From Nonomuraea terrae (GTDB lineage: Bacteria > Actinomycetota > Actinomycetes > Streptosporangiales > Streptosporangiaceae): DNA of 57,319 nucleotides. The notes beneath the pieces were generated by a model. That model was not told the DNA's origin. It worked only from the letters and a program-made list of their open reading frames with translations, and made no database searches. The stretch covers positions 1 through 57,319 of the forward strand of contig NZ_SMKQ01000031.1 of NCBI RefSeq assembly GCF_004348995.1. The letters are read 5' to 3'. Position 1 is the stretch's first letter. Every line of letters begins with the position of its first letter. The translations under genes were made by a program, and so were the position numbers. Of this stretch, positions 42,402-51,381 are shown in pieces.

Positions 42402-43010
42402 ATGAAGAGCAGTCCTGGGGACGGTCGCCGCCCACAGCGTGCCGACGCCCGCGACAACCGCGACCGGCTTCTCCAGGCGGCACGGGCCGAGTTCGACGAA
42501 CAAGGCCCCCATGCCTCGCTCAACAAGATCGCCCAGCGGGCGGGCGTCGGACCCGGCACCCTCTACCGCCACTTTCCTAATGTCCACGCCCTCCTGGTTG
42601 CGATCATCGGTGGCGACGTCGAGGTCCTCTGCGCCCAAGGCCGTGAACTGCTGGAGCATCCGTCGCCCGACGAGGCGCTGCGCATCTGGCTACGCGCCAT
42701 CGCCCGCCACGCGACTGCCATGCGGGGCCTGGTCGCGACCGAGATGATCGCCCAGCCCACCACGGAGACCAGCACCGCCCTGGCCGCCTGTCACCAGGCG
42801 ATCCACGCCACCGGAACCGCCCTGCTCGGCCGCGCCCAACACCACGGCAACGCCCCCGCGCAGCTCGACATCGCCGACCTCCTCATGCTCACCAACGCCA
42901 TCGCCTGGGCCAGCGAGCAGACCCCCGCAGACGCCGGCCTTCTCGACCGCCTCCTCGCCCTGATCAACACCGGCGTTCCCTACCCCCATCATCATGAGTC
43001 ACGGAAATGA
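42402..43010 (+). CDS. TetR family transcriptional regulator
   Basis: 202 residues. N-terminal HTH RLLQAARAEFDEQGPHASLNKIAQRAGVGPGTLYRHFPNVHALL, and a C-terminal ligand domain ending in ALINTGVPYPHHHESRK. ATG 42402 follows a CGGGGG stretch. Likely represses itself and the divergent F420-type oxidoreductase through the paired operators. Confidence 0.92.
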   Translation: MKSSPGDGRRPQRADARDNRDRLLQAARAEFDEQGPHASLNKIAQRAGVGPGTLYRHFPNVHALLVAIIGGDVEVLCAQGRELLEHPSPDEALRIWLRAIARHATAMRGLVATEMIAQPTTETSTALAACHQAIHATGTALLGRAQHHGNAPAQLDIADLLMLTNAIAWASEQTPADAGLLDRLLALINTGVPYPHHHESRK

Positions 43011-43356
43011 GGCGCAGCTCTCCTGCGCGGGGCCTGTGGGCTGGGCGACCAGTCCCTACCGAAGCGCTGCACCCAACCCGATTCGCCGACAGTGTCTCTT
43101 CGGAGAGGCCGGCGCCGTATAACCCTCCGTAACTCAGTGCGGGCCCTCGGAGCGCGTCCTGCCGGACGCATATCCACTGACACACGAGCGGTTACCCCCC
43201 GTAGTCCATCCACGCTCCTGCGGCCCTGACGTGGACGGACGTCCGGCGGGTGGCTCGCCTGAACGCCCACAAGCTCGGTGACGGCCGCATGAGAGGGGGG
43301 TGAACTCTTTTCGAGCACCCTTTCGGGTCGGATTCCGGCACGACCACAATTGCGGC
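43011..43356. other. 346-bp intergenic region, no gene seen
   Basis: Contains a short hairpin GCGTCC-TGCC-GGACGC at 43154-43169, possibly a terminator for the TetR gene, and promoter space for the secreted endonuclease-family gene. I see no convincing ORF or repeat. Confidence 0.4.
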
Positions 43357-44154
43357 GTGATCCGATTCTCCCTGACGCGTCTGCGTACCCTGATGCTCGG
43401 CGGTCTGACGGCCGCCGGACTGCTGCTGTCCCCCGCCACCGCCATGGCGCAGCCCGGGAACGTGCAGGACGCGCGCCCGCCGTACTCGCTGCTGCAGATG
43501 AACATCTGCGACAGCGGGTACGCCGGCTGCTTCGCCCGCACCCAGTACCCGAAGGTCCTCGACGAGGTGGTCGAGCGCATCCAGGCCAACGACGTCAACG
43601 CGGTCACCCTCAACGAGGCGTGCAGCGGCGACGTGGCCGAGATCGCCCGGCGCACCGGCTACCACTACCGCTTCGCCACGGTCGTCTACAACGGCGGCCC
43701 GCTGGCCTGCAAGACGCCGGGCGGGCGCGGCGAGTTCGGCAACGCCGTGCTGACCAAGGAGGCGATCAAGGCGTCGCAGGACGAGCCGTACTCGGTGTTC
43801 AGCGGGGTGGAGCAGCGGCGCTGGATCTGCGTGACGACCGCCCGCGGCGTTGATGTGTGCACCAGCCACCTGTCCACCGACGGCGAGGCGCCCGGCACCG
43901 CCAACTCCACCCAGTGCGCCGAGCTGGGCAAGGTGCTCGCCTCCCGCGGCCGCCCGACGATCTTCGCCGGCGACGTCAACCGCCACGCCTCCTGCGCCCC
44001 CGAGGGCCACTGGACCCTGACCGACGCCGCCGCCACCCAGGCCCCCGGCATCCAGCACGCCTACGGCACCCTCTCCTCGCCCACCCTGGAACTCGAGCCC
44101 GCGACGTACACCGACCACGACGCCCTCGTGATCCGCGCCGGCCTGCCCAAGTAA
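43357..44154 (+). CDS. Secreted endonuclease/exonuclease/phosphatase family protein
   Basis: Signal peptide VIRFSLTRLRTLMLGGLTAAGLLLSPATAMA cleaved before QPGN, then an EEP fold: LLQMNICDSGYAGC, VTLNEACSGDV (metal Glu), CTSHLSTDG (His), IFAGDVNRH (catalytic Asp/Asn) and YTDHDALVI (terminal Asp-His). Members hydrolyse nucleic acids, phospholipids or phosphoesters. 265 residues; four Cys suggest disulphides. The start is GTG 43357; an earlier GTG at 43300 is possible. Confidence 0.82.
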   Translation: MIRFSLTRLRTLMLGGLTAAGLLLSPATAMAQPGNVQDARPPYSLLQMNICDSGYAGCFARTQYPKVLDEVVERIQANDVNAVTLNEACSGDVAEIARRTGYHYRFATVVYNGGPLACKTPGGRGEFGNAVLTKEAIKASQDEPYSVFSGVEQRRWICVTTARGVDVCTSHLSTDGEAPGTANSTQCAELGKVLASRGRPTIFAGDVNRHASCAPEGHWTLTDAAATQAPGIQHAYGTLSSPTLELEPATYTDHDALVIRAGLPK

Positions 44155-44286
44155 CCCGACGGGTGGCCCGCGTCCACACGACTCGGGCCACCAACCCGGC
44201 TTTCCCATGTCGACGGGCTCGTCCAGTGGCGCCTGACGGACCGACCGCGACCACCTGCCTGCTCAGGATCTCCGGGTGTACGCAAG

Positions 44287-44324
44287 GAGCCGCCGGCGAT
44301 CGAGGTCGTGATCGCCGGCGGCTC
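44287..44324. terminator. Strong bidirectional hairpin between the EEP-family gene and the GH92 gene
   Basis: GAGCCGCCGGCGATC at 44287-44301 and its exact reverse complement at 44310-44324 enclose an 8-bp loop, directly after the convergent 3' ends. Confidence 0.8.
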
Positions 44325-44335
44325 GCCGGCTCAGG

Positions 44336-47300
44336 TCAGTTCGAGGTGACCTCGAAGGGGGCCTCGACCTCCGTCCTCGATGCGGCGCCGGTCAGCGTGA
44401 CGCCGGCCGGGCCGGGTCTCGCCGTACCCGGGACGCTGAGGGTCGCGCCCGAGATGACGCCGTCGCCGTTCGCGTGCACGATGATGGAGGACAGGCCGTC
44501 ACCGAAGCCGATGGTGACCGCTTCCTTGGGCGCGAATCCGGAGCCGTCGACGACGATCGCCGTGCCGCGCGGTCCCGAGGTCGCCGACAGCAGCGCCTGC
44601 GGACGGTACGTCCGCGCCTGCGGCTCCTCGGTCACCTGGACGGTCGCCGTCGCCGGCGTCCGCGAGGACGTGCCGGCGGCGGTGACGGAGTACCGGCCGG
44701 GCCGGCCGGACGTCTCGACCGACGTGCGTAGCGTCCCCGTGGGCGAGGCCTCCACGGTCAGGCTCCGCGCCGGGCTGGTGCCCAGCTTGACCGTCACCTG
44801 CTCGCCGGCGGCGAACCCGCTGCCCTCGACGGTGACCGGGTCTCCGGCGGCGGCGGAGGCGGACACCGAGATCGACGGCCGCGCCCCGGCCCGCGCCACC
44901 GTCACGGTGAACGTGCCGGTGGTGCTCGCCAGCGTGTCCCACGCGGTGACCCGCACCGTGTACGCGCCGTCCTGCGCGTAGGTGTGCCGTCCGGTCATCG
45001 CACCCGACGCGTCGACGGTGACGTCGTCGGGAACCGTGCCGTCACCCCACTGGACGCGGGCGTGGTAACCCTCCGGCCCGGCGGCGCCACCGGTCACGGA
45101 ACCGAGACCGGTCGAGAGCAGCTCCCCCGGAGCGGCCTTCTGGTCCTCAAGACCGCTGATCGCCAGCGCGGCGGCGGGGGTGCCGTCGTCGGCGACCGCG
45201 AACACGTGGATCCTGCCCGCCGACGCGGGGTCGCCGGTCTGCGCGGGCAGGGTGACCGAGACGAGCGTCTTGCCGTCCGGGATCCGGTACGGCGCGGTGG
45301 CGAACAGGAACGGCTGTGCGCTGTCGCGGCTCGTGCCGTGCAGCCGGTACGCGGCCTTGGCGACGACGATGTTGCCGTACGCCGGCGTGCCGCCCGCGTT
45401 GCCGCCCAGCGTCCAGTCGCTCAGCTGGATCGGGATGGCGGCGGTGCTGCCGTCGCTGAACGTCGCCGTGCCGGTCGTGCTCTGGCCGCCCTGCGTGCCG
45501 GCGCCGACGAACGAGACGTTCTTCGCGTCGTCCGGCAGGTCGAGCTCGATCGTCCTGCCGTTGCCGGTCGCGTTGTCGGGCTGGCCGGCGGGGACCGCCG
45601 GCAGGGTGAAGTGCAGCGCCGTTCCTGGCACCTCGTGCCGGCTGCCCTGCGTCACACCCGCCGCCGCGAGAGCGGCCCGCGAGTACGCCCACGACTTGGC
45701 GTCGCAGTCCGCCGCGAGGACACCCTCGTCGCCGACGCAGACGGTGTCGAACGCCGCGGTGAGGCCGGAGTCCGGCACGTACGCCACGTCCACGCCGACC
45801 GTGGCCGAGCCCTGGCCGGTGCCGTCGGTCACCGTGACGCTCGCCTGGTGGTGACCGGGCTTGGCATAGGTGTGCGAGCCGCGCACGCTGTACACGCTGC
45901 GCGAGCTCAGCGTCAGGGTGCCCGCGGTGGCCGGTGAGCCGTCACCCCAGTCGATGGAGGCCTGGTAGCCGCTCGCGGCGCCCCCGGTGACCGTGGCCAG
46001 CGGCACCGACACCGCGACGCCGGTGCTCGCCCGCACGCCGCTCGCGCCGGTGACCGTGATGGCGCCGCCGCCGAGCTGGACGTCGCCGCCGGCGAGCAGC
46101 TCGATCTCGGCGAGGTTGGCCTGCGCCGCGCCGGCGGTCTTGGTCACGACCAGGCGGAAGCGCGCGTACCGTCCCGGATCGCCGATCCTGAACGGCCGGG
46201 TCTCGTTGCGCCACCGGAACTCCTCCCCCTTGCGGGAGTCGACGGTGGCCCAGGTGACCCCGTCGTTGGAGCCCTCCAGCCGCCAGTCCGCCGGATCACC
46301 GGCGCTCGCCCCCGAGGTGAGCGTGTAGTAGGCCGGCGTCTGCCGACCGCTCCGGAACGCCCAGCCGATCTGCGGAGTGCCGGAGGCGAAGGTCAGCTGG
46401 GTGATCGACGAGTCGTCGAACAGCTTCGACGCGTCCTGCCCGTCGCTCGCGGTCGCGGTGCCGAGTCCGGGCCCCGTGGTGTCCTGGAACGGCTTGGGCG
46501 CCGCGTCGCCCTTGGTCAGCGACGGTGGCGCGTCGTTCTTGCCGGTCCCCCAGGACGACGGCCGCGGGCCCATCTGGAAGTCGATCCTGCCGCCGCGGGC
46601 GAGCGCGGAAGCGTCGAGGGACACTCCGCGCTGCTGCTTCCCGTTGACCTTCACGCTCTGCACGTAGACGTTCTCCGTGCTGTTGTCCCTCGCGTCGACG
46701 ACGATGTCGCCGCTCTCGCGGTGGACGGTCATCTGGGCGAACTGCGGGGAGCCGATGGCCCACTGGGAGGAGCCCGCCTGCAGCGGGTAGATGCCGAGCG
46801 AGCTGAGGACGTACCACGACGACATCTCGCCGTTGTCCTCGTCGCCCAGGTAGCCCTGGCCGATCTCACCGCCCGCGTAGAGACGCTGCAGGATCTCCCG
46901 GACGATCGCCTGCGTCCTGGCGGGCGCGCCGGCGTAGTCGTACATGTACGGGATGTGGTGGGACGGCTGGTTGCTCATGCCGAGCTGGCCCATGCGCACC
47001 GCGCGGGCTTCCAGCATCTCGTGGATCAGGGTGCCGTACCCGCCGAACCGGTCGGCGTTCTCCGGGGTGCTGAAGAACTCGTCGAGCTTCTGCTTCAGGG
47101 CCTGCCGCCCGCCGTACAGGTTGGCCAGGCCCTGGCCGTCCTGCTGCGCGGTGAACGCGAAGTTCCAGCCGTTGGTCTCGGTGTAGACGCCACCCCAGTC
47201 CAGCGGGTCGCCGGCGAGGAAGTTGCCGCCGGCGTCGCGTCCCCGGAAGAACTTCCCGTTCTGGTCGAAGAGATTGACGTAGTTGCGGGCTCGCTGCAGG

Positions 47301-49960
47301 AAGTACTCCGACTCCTCCTTGAGCCGACGGCGCTGCGACTTCGGGGTGTCCCGGTCCTCGGCCAGGCCCGCGGCCATGTTGCCGATGCCGTAGTCGTTGA
47401 TGAAGCCTTCCAGCGCCCACGACACCGACTCGCCGGTGGAGGTCGGCGTGTAGCCGAGGAACAGCGAGGACTCGATGCCCTTGCGGCCGACCTCGCTGCG
47501 CCCGGAGGCGACGGTCGCGTCCTTGACCGCCGCGTCGTACGCGGCGAGCGGGTCGGGCAGCTCGACGCCGGTGAGGTAGGCCTGCGCCAGGGAGACGTTC
47601 GCGCTGGTGCCGGTCATCAGGTCGGCGTAGCCGGGTGACGACCAGCGGGCGATCCACCCGCCGTCCCGGTACTGCTGGACGAACCCGTCGGCGATCTTCG
47701 CCGCGACGTCCGGGTAGAGCAGCGCGTACGCGGGCCACACCGTGCGGTAGGTGTCCCAGAACCCGTTGTTGACGTAGATCTGCCCATCGACGATCTTCGC
47801 GCCGGTCTGCGTGGCCGTCGACGTGCCGGTGGGCGCCGACACCGGGCTCGCGTACCGCCAGCGCGGCTCGGCGGCGGTGCCGGTGTTCTCCGACTGGGAG
47901 TTCGGATACAGGTTCAGCCGGTACAGGTTCGAGTACAGGGTCACCAGCTGCGTCTCGGTCGCGCCCCGCACCTCGACCCGGCCGAGCCGCTCGTTCCATG
48001 CCGCGGCGGCCGCGGCGCGGATCTGCTCGAAGCCTCTGCCGGAGACCTCCAGGCCGAGGTTCCGGTGTGCCTGCTCGACGGAGAGGAACGACGTCGCGAT
48101 GCGCAGCGTCACCTGCCGCTCGGCGGAGACGTCGAAGGTGGCGGACGTGGCGGAGGCCGCCGACGGCGCCCGGTCGAAGGCGCCGGAGACGAACATCCGG
48201 CTGCGCCCGGCCGACAGGCCGGTTCCGTTGTCGACCCAGCCGGTGAACGTGCCGTCGGTGCCGATGGTGAACGTGCCGTTGTGGAAGACGAGGCTTCCGG
48301 CGGCCTGCCCGGACGGGAACGTGAACTGCATGATCCCGCCGTGGTCGGTGGGCGACATCTGCGCGACCAGGCCGTTGCGCAGCGTGACCCGGTAGAGGTC
48401 CGGCCGCGCGGTCTCGTCGTCGTGGCTGAAGGCGGCCGCCCGGCCGCTGGGCGGCCCGGTGAGCGGCCCGGTGAGCGGCCCGGTGAGCGGCCCGCCGCCC
48501 GGCACCGGCATGACGGACATCTGGTTGCGGTCGCCCATCCACGGGCTGGGCTCGTGCGAGATCGCGAGTCCCTGCAGGGTGGGCAGGTTGTCCGCGTTGT
48601 TGGCCCGCTGGTAGTCGTACAGCCAGGTGTCGGACGCGGCGTTGGTGGTCGGCGTGAGGAAGTTGAAGCCGTTCGGCATCGCCGTGATCGGCAGGGTGTT
48701 GCCGCGGGAGAACCCGCCCGTCGCGTTGGTCCCGCGCCGGGTGTCGACGTAGTTGGTGAGGCTGGACCCGTCGATCGGCGCCGGGGCGGCTGTCAGGGCG
48801 AGGTCGTCCAGCCAGCCCTGGAACCGGGTCGACGCGGTCGCCCCGGGATTGTCGTAGGCGAGCAGGACGCGATCGATCGTCTTGCCGTTCGCGACCGTCC
48901 CGATGTCGGACCGCACCGCGTTCCACTGGTCGGCGTAGAGCACCTTCGCGGCGCCCTGCCCGGCGGCCGTCAGCGGGTAGCCGTGCTGGTCGCGCGGGGA
49001 CAGCTCGCTCAGGTAACTGCCGTCGGTGAAGTGCAGGTCGACGGCGGCGTAGGTGGACGGGTACCGGTCGTCCCCGCCGGTGAACTCGGGGAAGATCGTG
49101 TACGACAGCCGCGTCTTGGGCCCGACCGGGATGTCGACGTCGAACAGCTTGTTGGTCGCGTACGAACGGCCGTCGGCCTTGGCGCCGCCCGAGTAGCGCA
49201 GCGAGGCGACTCCGGTGAAGCCGGCCCCCGGCTTCATGGTGGGGCCGTTGACCGGGCCGGCGCCGGCGACGCTGACCATCGGGGTGACGGGCGGCGTGAC
49301 GTCCGAGCCGTCGCTGATGTTCCAGTCGGCGAGCTGGACGAGCGAGTCACCGGAGTTGGCGGTGATGTTCAGCCGGTAGTAGCCGTAGGCGGTCGTGTTG
49401 CCGAAGGCGTAGGTGTTGCCGGCGAACCGGCCGCTGAAGCTCACACCCGTGTGCCTGTCCAGGTCGGTCCACGTGCTGCCGTCGTTCGAGCCCTGCAGGG
49501 TGAAGTCCCTGGGGTCACGGCCCGGCGCGTCGTTCGCGGAGGTCAGCGCATACTTCACCACCACCGCGGGCTTGACCAGCCGGTACGTCACCCAGCCGGT
49601 CCGGTCGAACGTCAGCCACTTGGTCGACGGGTCGGCGTCCTTGAGGTTCGCCGCGCTCTCGCCCGGCGGGTTCTCCGCGCTCGCGGTCACCGCGCCGATC
49701 TGGCCGAGCAGGCTGCCGGGCAGCTCGGTGGAGCTCGATCCGCTCAGGTTCGACTGGACCGGCTTGCCGTCGGCACCGACCTCGACGGTGCTCTGCGCGG
49801 GTTGAGGATCGGAGGACTCGATGGACGAGGCGAAGTCGCCGGGCGGCGCCGCGGCGCTCGCTCCCTGTGCGGGGACGAGCACCCACATCGGCAGCGACAG
49901 CGCCGCTGCCGCGGCTAACCGCCGGAGGGACAGCCGGCGGGCGAAGGAGGGAGATGGCAT
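44336..49960 (-). CDS. Secreted multidomain GH92 family alpha-mannosidase-like glycosidase
   Basis: 1874 residues. Signal peptide (RRLSLRRLAAAAALSLPMWVLVPAQGASA); an F5/8C-like carbohydrate-binding domain (~105-215, FTLQGSNDGSTWTDL); the GH92 catalytic module (~405-1165) with GNTLPITAMPNGFNF, NNGFWDTYRTVWPAYALL and GDEDNGEMSSWYVLSSLGIYPL around the catalytic loop; a second F5/8C-like domain (~1180-1310); PKD domains (SIDWGDGSPATAGTL, VQWGDGTVPDD); and two Ig/IPT-like repeats at the C-terminus. GH92 enzymes are calcium-dependent exo-alpha-mannosidases (mostly alpha-1,2). ATG 49960 is chosen over GTG 49963. It sits beside a ROK kinase and a sugar importer that share its operator. Confidence 0.93.
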   Translation of the reverse strand: MPSPSFARRLSLRRLAAAAALSLPMWVLVPAQGASAAAPPGDFASSIESSDPQPAQSTVEVGADGKPVQSNLSGSSSTELPGSLLGQIGAVTASAENPPGESAANLKDADPSTKWLTFDRTGWVTYRLVKPAVVVKYALTSANDAPGRDPRDFTLQGSNDGSTWTDLDRHTGVSFSGRFAGNTYAFGNTTAYGYYRLNITANSGDSLVQLADWNISDGSDVTPPVTPMVSVAGAGPVNGPTMKPGAGFTGVASLRYSGGAKADGRSYATNKLFDVDIPVGPKTRLSYTIFPEFTGGDDRYPSTYAAVDLHFTDGSYLSELSPRDQHGYPLTAAGQGAAKVLYADQWNAVRSDIGTVANGKTIDRVLLAYDNPGATASTRFQGWLDDLALTAAPAPIDGSSLTNYVDTRRGTNATGGFSRGNTLPITAMPNGFNFLTPTTNAASDTWLYDYQRANNADNLPTLQGLAISHEPSPWMGDRNQMSVMPVPGGGPLTGPLTGPLTGPPSGRAAAFSHDDETARPDLYRVTLRNGLVAQMSPTDHGGIMQFTFPSGQAAGSLVFHNGTFTIGTDGTFTGWVDNGTGLSAGRSRMFVSGAFDRAPSAASATSATFDVSAERQVTLRIATSFLSVEQAHRNLGLEVSGRGFEQIRAAAAAAWNERLGRVEVRGATETQLVTLYSNLYRLNLYPNSQSENTGTAAEPRWRYASPVSAPTGTSTATQTGAKIVDGQIYVNNGFWDTYRTVWPAYALLYPDVAAKIADGFVQQYRDGGWIARWSSPGYADLMTGTSANVSLAQAYLTGVELPDPLAAYDAAVKDATVASGRSEVGRKGIESSLFLGYTPTSTGESVSWALEGFINDYGIGNMAAGLAEDRDTPKSQRRRLKEESEYFLQRARNYVNLFDQNGKFFRGRDAGGNFLAGDPLDWGGVYTETNGWNFAFTAQQDGQGLANLYGGRQALKQKLDEFFSTPENADRFGGYGTLIHEMLEARAVRMGQLGMSNQPSHHIPYMYDYAGAPARTQAIVREILQRLYAGGEIGQGYLGDEDNGEMSSWYVLSSLGIYPLQAGSSQWAIGSPQFAQMTVHRESGDIVVDARDNSTENVYVQSVKVNGKQQRGVSLDASALARGGRIDFQMGPRPSSWGTGKNDAPPSLTKGDAAPKPFQDTTGPGLGTATASDGQDASKLFDDSSITQLTFASGTPQIGWAFRSGRQTPAYYTLTSGASAGDPADWRLEGSNDGVTWATVDSRKGEEFRWRNETRPFRIGDPGRYARFRLVVTKTAGAAQANLAEIELLAGGDVQLGGGAITVTGASGVRASTGVAVSVPLATVTGGAASGYQASIDWGDGSPATAGTLTLSSRSVYSVRGSHTYAKPGHHQASVTVTDGTGQGSATVGVDVAYVPDSGLTAAFDTVCVGDEGVLAADCDAKSWAYSRAALAAAGVTQGSRHEVPGTALHFTLPAVPAGQPDNATGNGRTIELDLPDDAKNVSFVGAGTQGGQSTTGTATFSDGSTAAIPIQLSDWTLGGNAGGTPAYGNIVVAKAAYRLHGTSRDSAQPFLFATAPYRIPDGKTLVSVTLPAQTGDPASAGRIHVFAVADDGTPAAALAISGLEDQKAAPGELLSTGLGSVTGGAAGPEGYHARVQWGDGTVPDDVTVDASGAMTGRHTYAQDGAYTVRVTAWDTLASTTGTFTVTVARAGARPSISVSASAAAGDPVTVEGSGFAAGEQVTVKLGTSPARSLTVEASPTGTLRTSVETSGRPGRYSVTAAGTSSRTPATATVQVTEEPQARTYRPQALLSATSGPRGTAIVVDGSGFAPKEAVTIGFGDGLSSIIVHANGDGVISGATLSVPGTARPGPAGVTLTGAASRTEVEAPFEVTSN
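48452..48490 (-). repeat. 12-bp tandem repeat inside the GH92 gene (PLTG x3)
   Basis: The unit GGCCCGGTGAGC is repeated three times in frame, encoding PLTGPLTGPLTG followed by PPSGR. It lies in a surface-loop-like region near residue 495 and changes length without frameshift if slippage occurs. Confidence 0.75.
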
Positions 49961-49976
49961 CACGAAGGGCCTTTCG

Positions 49977-49994
49977 ACTCGACGAACGTCGAGT
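49977..49994. promoter_or_regulatory. 18-bp inverted repeat in the GH92 leader
   Basis: ACTCGAC-GAAC-GTCGAGT, 7-bp arms, 16 bp upstream of the GH92 ATG. Could be an additional operator or an mRNA hairpin near the ribosome-binding site. Confidence 0.4.
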
Positions 49995-50118
49995 GCGTCG
50001 AACGTCGGGGTGAACGCCGGCCGCGACGGAGCGGGATGTCGCGCCGGACTCGCCGGGATGGCCGGCCGTCACGGAAGGGCACATCCGGCTGAAGATCGCC
50101 GCTAGCCTGTCCACCTCA

Positions 50119-50130
50119 GACAACGTTGTC
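50119..50130. promoter_or_regulatory. Operator GACAACGTTGTC upstream of GH92
   Basis: A perfect 12-bp palindrome about 160 bp before the GH92 ATG. The same sequence precedes the ROK gene and a near copy precedes the sugar ABC operon. The AACGTT centre is typical of LacI-family sites. Confidence 0.7.
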
Positions 50131-50181
50131 AAGCCTCATCGCGTAACCTCGCCGAAACGCTCCGTTCGCCCGGGCGGGGCC

Positions 50182-51138
50182 TCAGGCGAGGGAGGCGACG
50201 CCGCGGCCGACGTACGCCTCCGGGACGAGCACCAGCGCCGCGGCCCCGACCAGGCCGGCCGCGCCGCCGAGAGCGGCCGTCGTGACCGTCAGCCCCTGCA
50301 GGAAGCCCAGCCGCGCGTGCTCGGTGATGGCCGCCCGCAGCGGCGGGAAGAGCAGGTCGTGCGCGGCCGCCACACCGCCGCCGATCACCACCCGCGACAG
50401 GTCGCCGATCGCCGCCGTGGAGACGATGCCCGCCGCGAGGGCGTGGCCGGCCCGCCGGAACGCCTGGCTCGCGTACGGGTCGCCCTCCCGGGCCGCGGCC
50501 GCCAGCTCCACCCCGGTCGGCGCCGGCACGGGCGCCCGCCACCCCTCCTTCAACGCCCACTCCACCATGCTCGGCCCGCTGCTCATCGCCTCCACGCAAC
50601 CGCGCCCACCGCAAGGGCAGGGAACGCCGTCGAGGTCGACGACCACGTGGCCGATGTGGCCGGCGTTCCCGGTCGGGCCGGCGACCAGGCGACCGCCCTG
50701 GATCAATCCGCCCCCGACACCGGTGGAGACGACGATGGCCAGCAAATCGTCCGCGCCCTGCCCGGCACCGCGCCAGTGCTCCCCCGCCGCGGCGCAGCTG
50801 CCGTCGCCGGCGAGCCGTACCGGCACCCCTGGGACGAGCTCGGCCAGACGCTCCAGCAGGGGGAAGCGGCGCCAGGCCGGGATGTTGACCGGACTGATGG
50901 AGCCGTCGGGCAGGTGGATCGGGCCGGCCGAGCCGACGCCGACGCCGATCACCCGCGCCGGGCCGGCGACCGCGCGCAGCTCCGAGACCAGTTCGGCCAC
51001 CGGCCGCCAGACCGTCTCGGGGTCAGGGGAGGCGGCCGTGGGCCGCACGCGGCGGTCGGCGACGGTTCCGTCGGGGGCGATCAGACCGGCGGCGACCTTG
51101 GTGCCCCCGATGTCGAGGGCGAGGGCGAAATCGGACAC
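50182..51138 (-). CDS. ROK family sugar kinase (glucokinase-like)
   Basis: 318 residues: ATP-binding DIGGTK at residues 9-14, zinc-binding CPCGGRGCVEA near ~172-182, and ARVIGVGVGSAGPIHLPDG. There is no N-terminal HTH, so it is an enzyme rather than a ROK repressor; it probably phosphorylates a hexose such as glucose or mannose. GTG start with CTAGGGAGTC upstream. A GACAACGTTGTC site lies 24 bp before the start. Confidence 0.9.
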   Translation of the reverse strand: MSDFALALDIGGTKVAAGLIAPDGTVADRRVRPTAASPDPETVWRPVAELVSELRAVAGPARVIGVGVGSAGPIHLPDGSISPVNIPAWRRFPLLERLAELVPGVPVRLAGDGSCAAAGEHWRGAGQGADDLLAIVVSTGVGGGLIQGGRLVAGPTGNAGHIGHVVVDLDGVPCPCGGRGCVEAMSSGPSMVEWALKEGWRAPVPAPTGVELAAAAREGDPYASQAFRRAGHALAAGIVSTAAIGDLSRVVIGGGVAAAHDLLFPPLRAAITEHARLGFLQGLTVTTAALGGAAGLVGAAALVLVPEAYVGRGVASLA

Positions 51139-51161
51139 GGGACTCCCTAGGGATTCATCGA

Positions 51162-51173
51162 GACAACGTTGTC
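51162..51173. promoter_or_regulatory. Operator GACAACGTTGTC upstream of the ROK kinase
   Basis: A perfect 12-bp palindrome, identical to the GH92 copy, with CA after it giving the half-site TTGTCA. Confidence 0.7.
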
Positions 51174-51344
51174 ACAGTAGCGGCCACAGCGCGAGTATGG
51201 TTCCCCCCGAAGGCCGGCGGCACGGCGCCGATCGGGGCGTGCGGCCGATCGGGAAATACCAGCTTCAACGTCGGGATGCGTTACGAAATGGCCACATCAG
51301 TTGACACACTCGTCACGTCGGAGCAGTCTCTACCCGCTGCCCGA

Positions 51345-51358
51345 TGACAACGATGTCA
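51345..51358. promoter_or_regulatory. Operator-like TGACAACGATGTCA upstream of the sugar ABC operon
   Basis: Differs from TGACAACGTTGTCA at a single position and lies 24 bp before the mmsA-like ATG. A TTGACA hexamer at 51301-51306 is a good -35 candidate, so the operator would lie just downstream of the start point. Confidence 0.65.
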
Positions 51359-51381
51359 CGACGATCTAGGGGGAAGACGTC

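Noticed and set aside
43011..43356. tRNA or small RNA gene in this gap
   Set aside because: Only a short 6-bp hairpin is seen; no cloverleaf, CCA end or promoter-terminator pair.
50182..51138. ROK protein as the repressor of the GACAACGTTGTC sites
   Set aside because: It starts directly with the ATP-binding DIGGTK motif and has no N-terminal helix-turn-helix.
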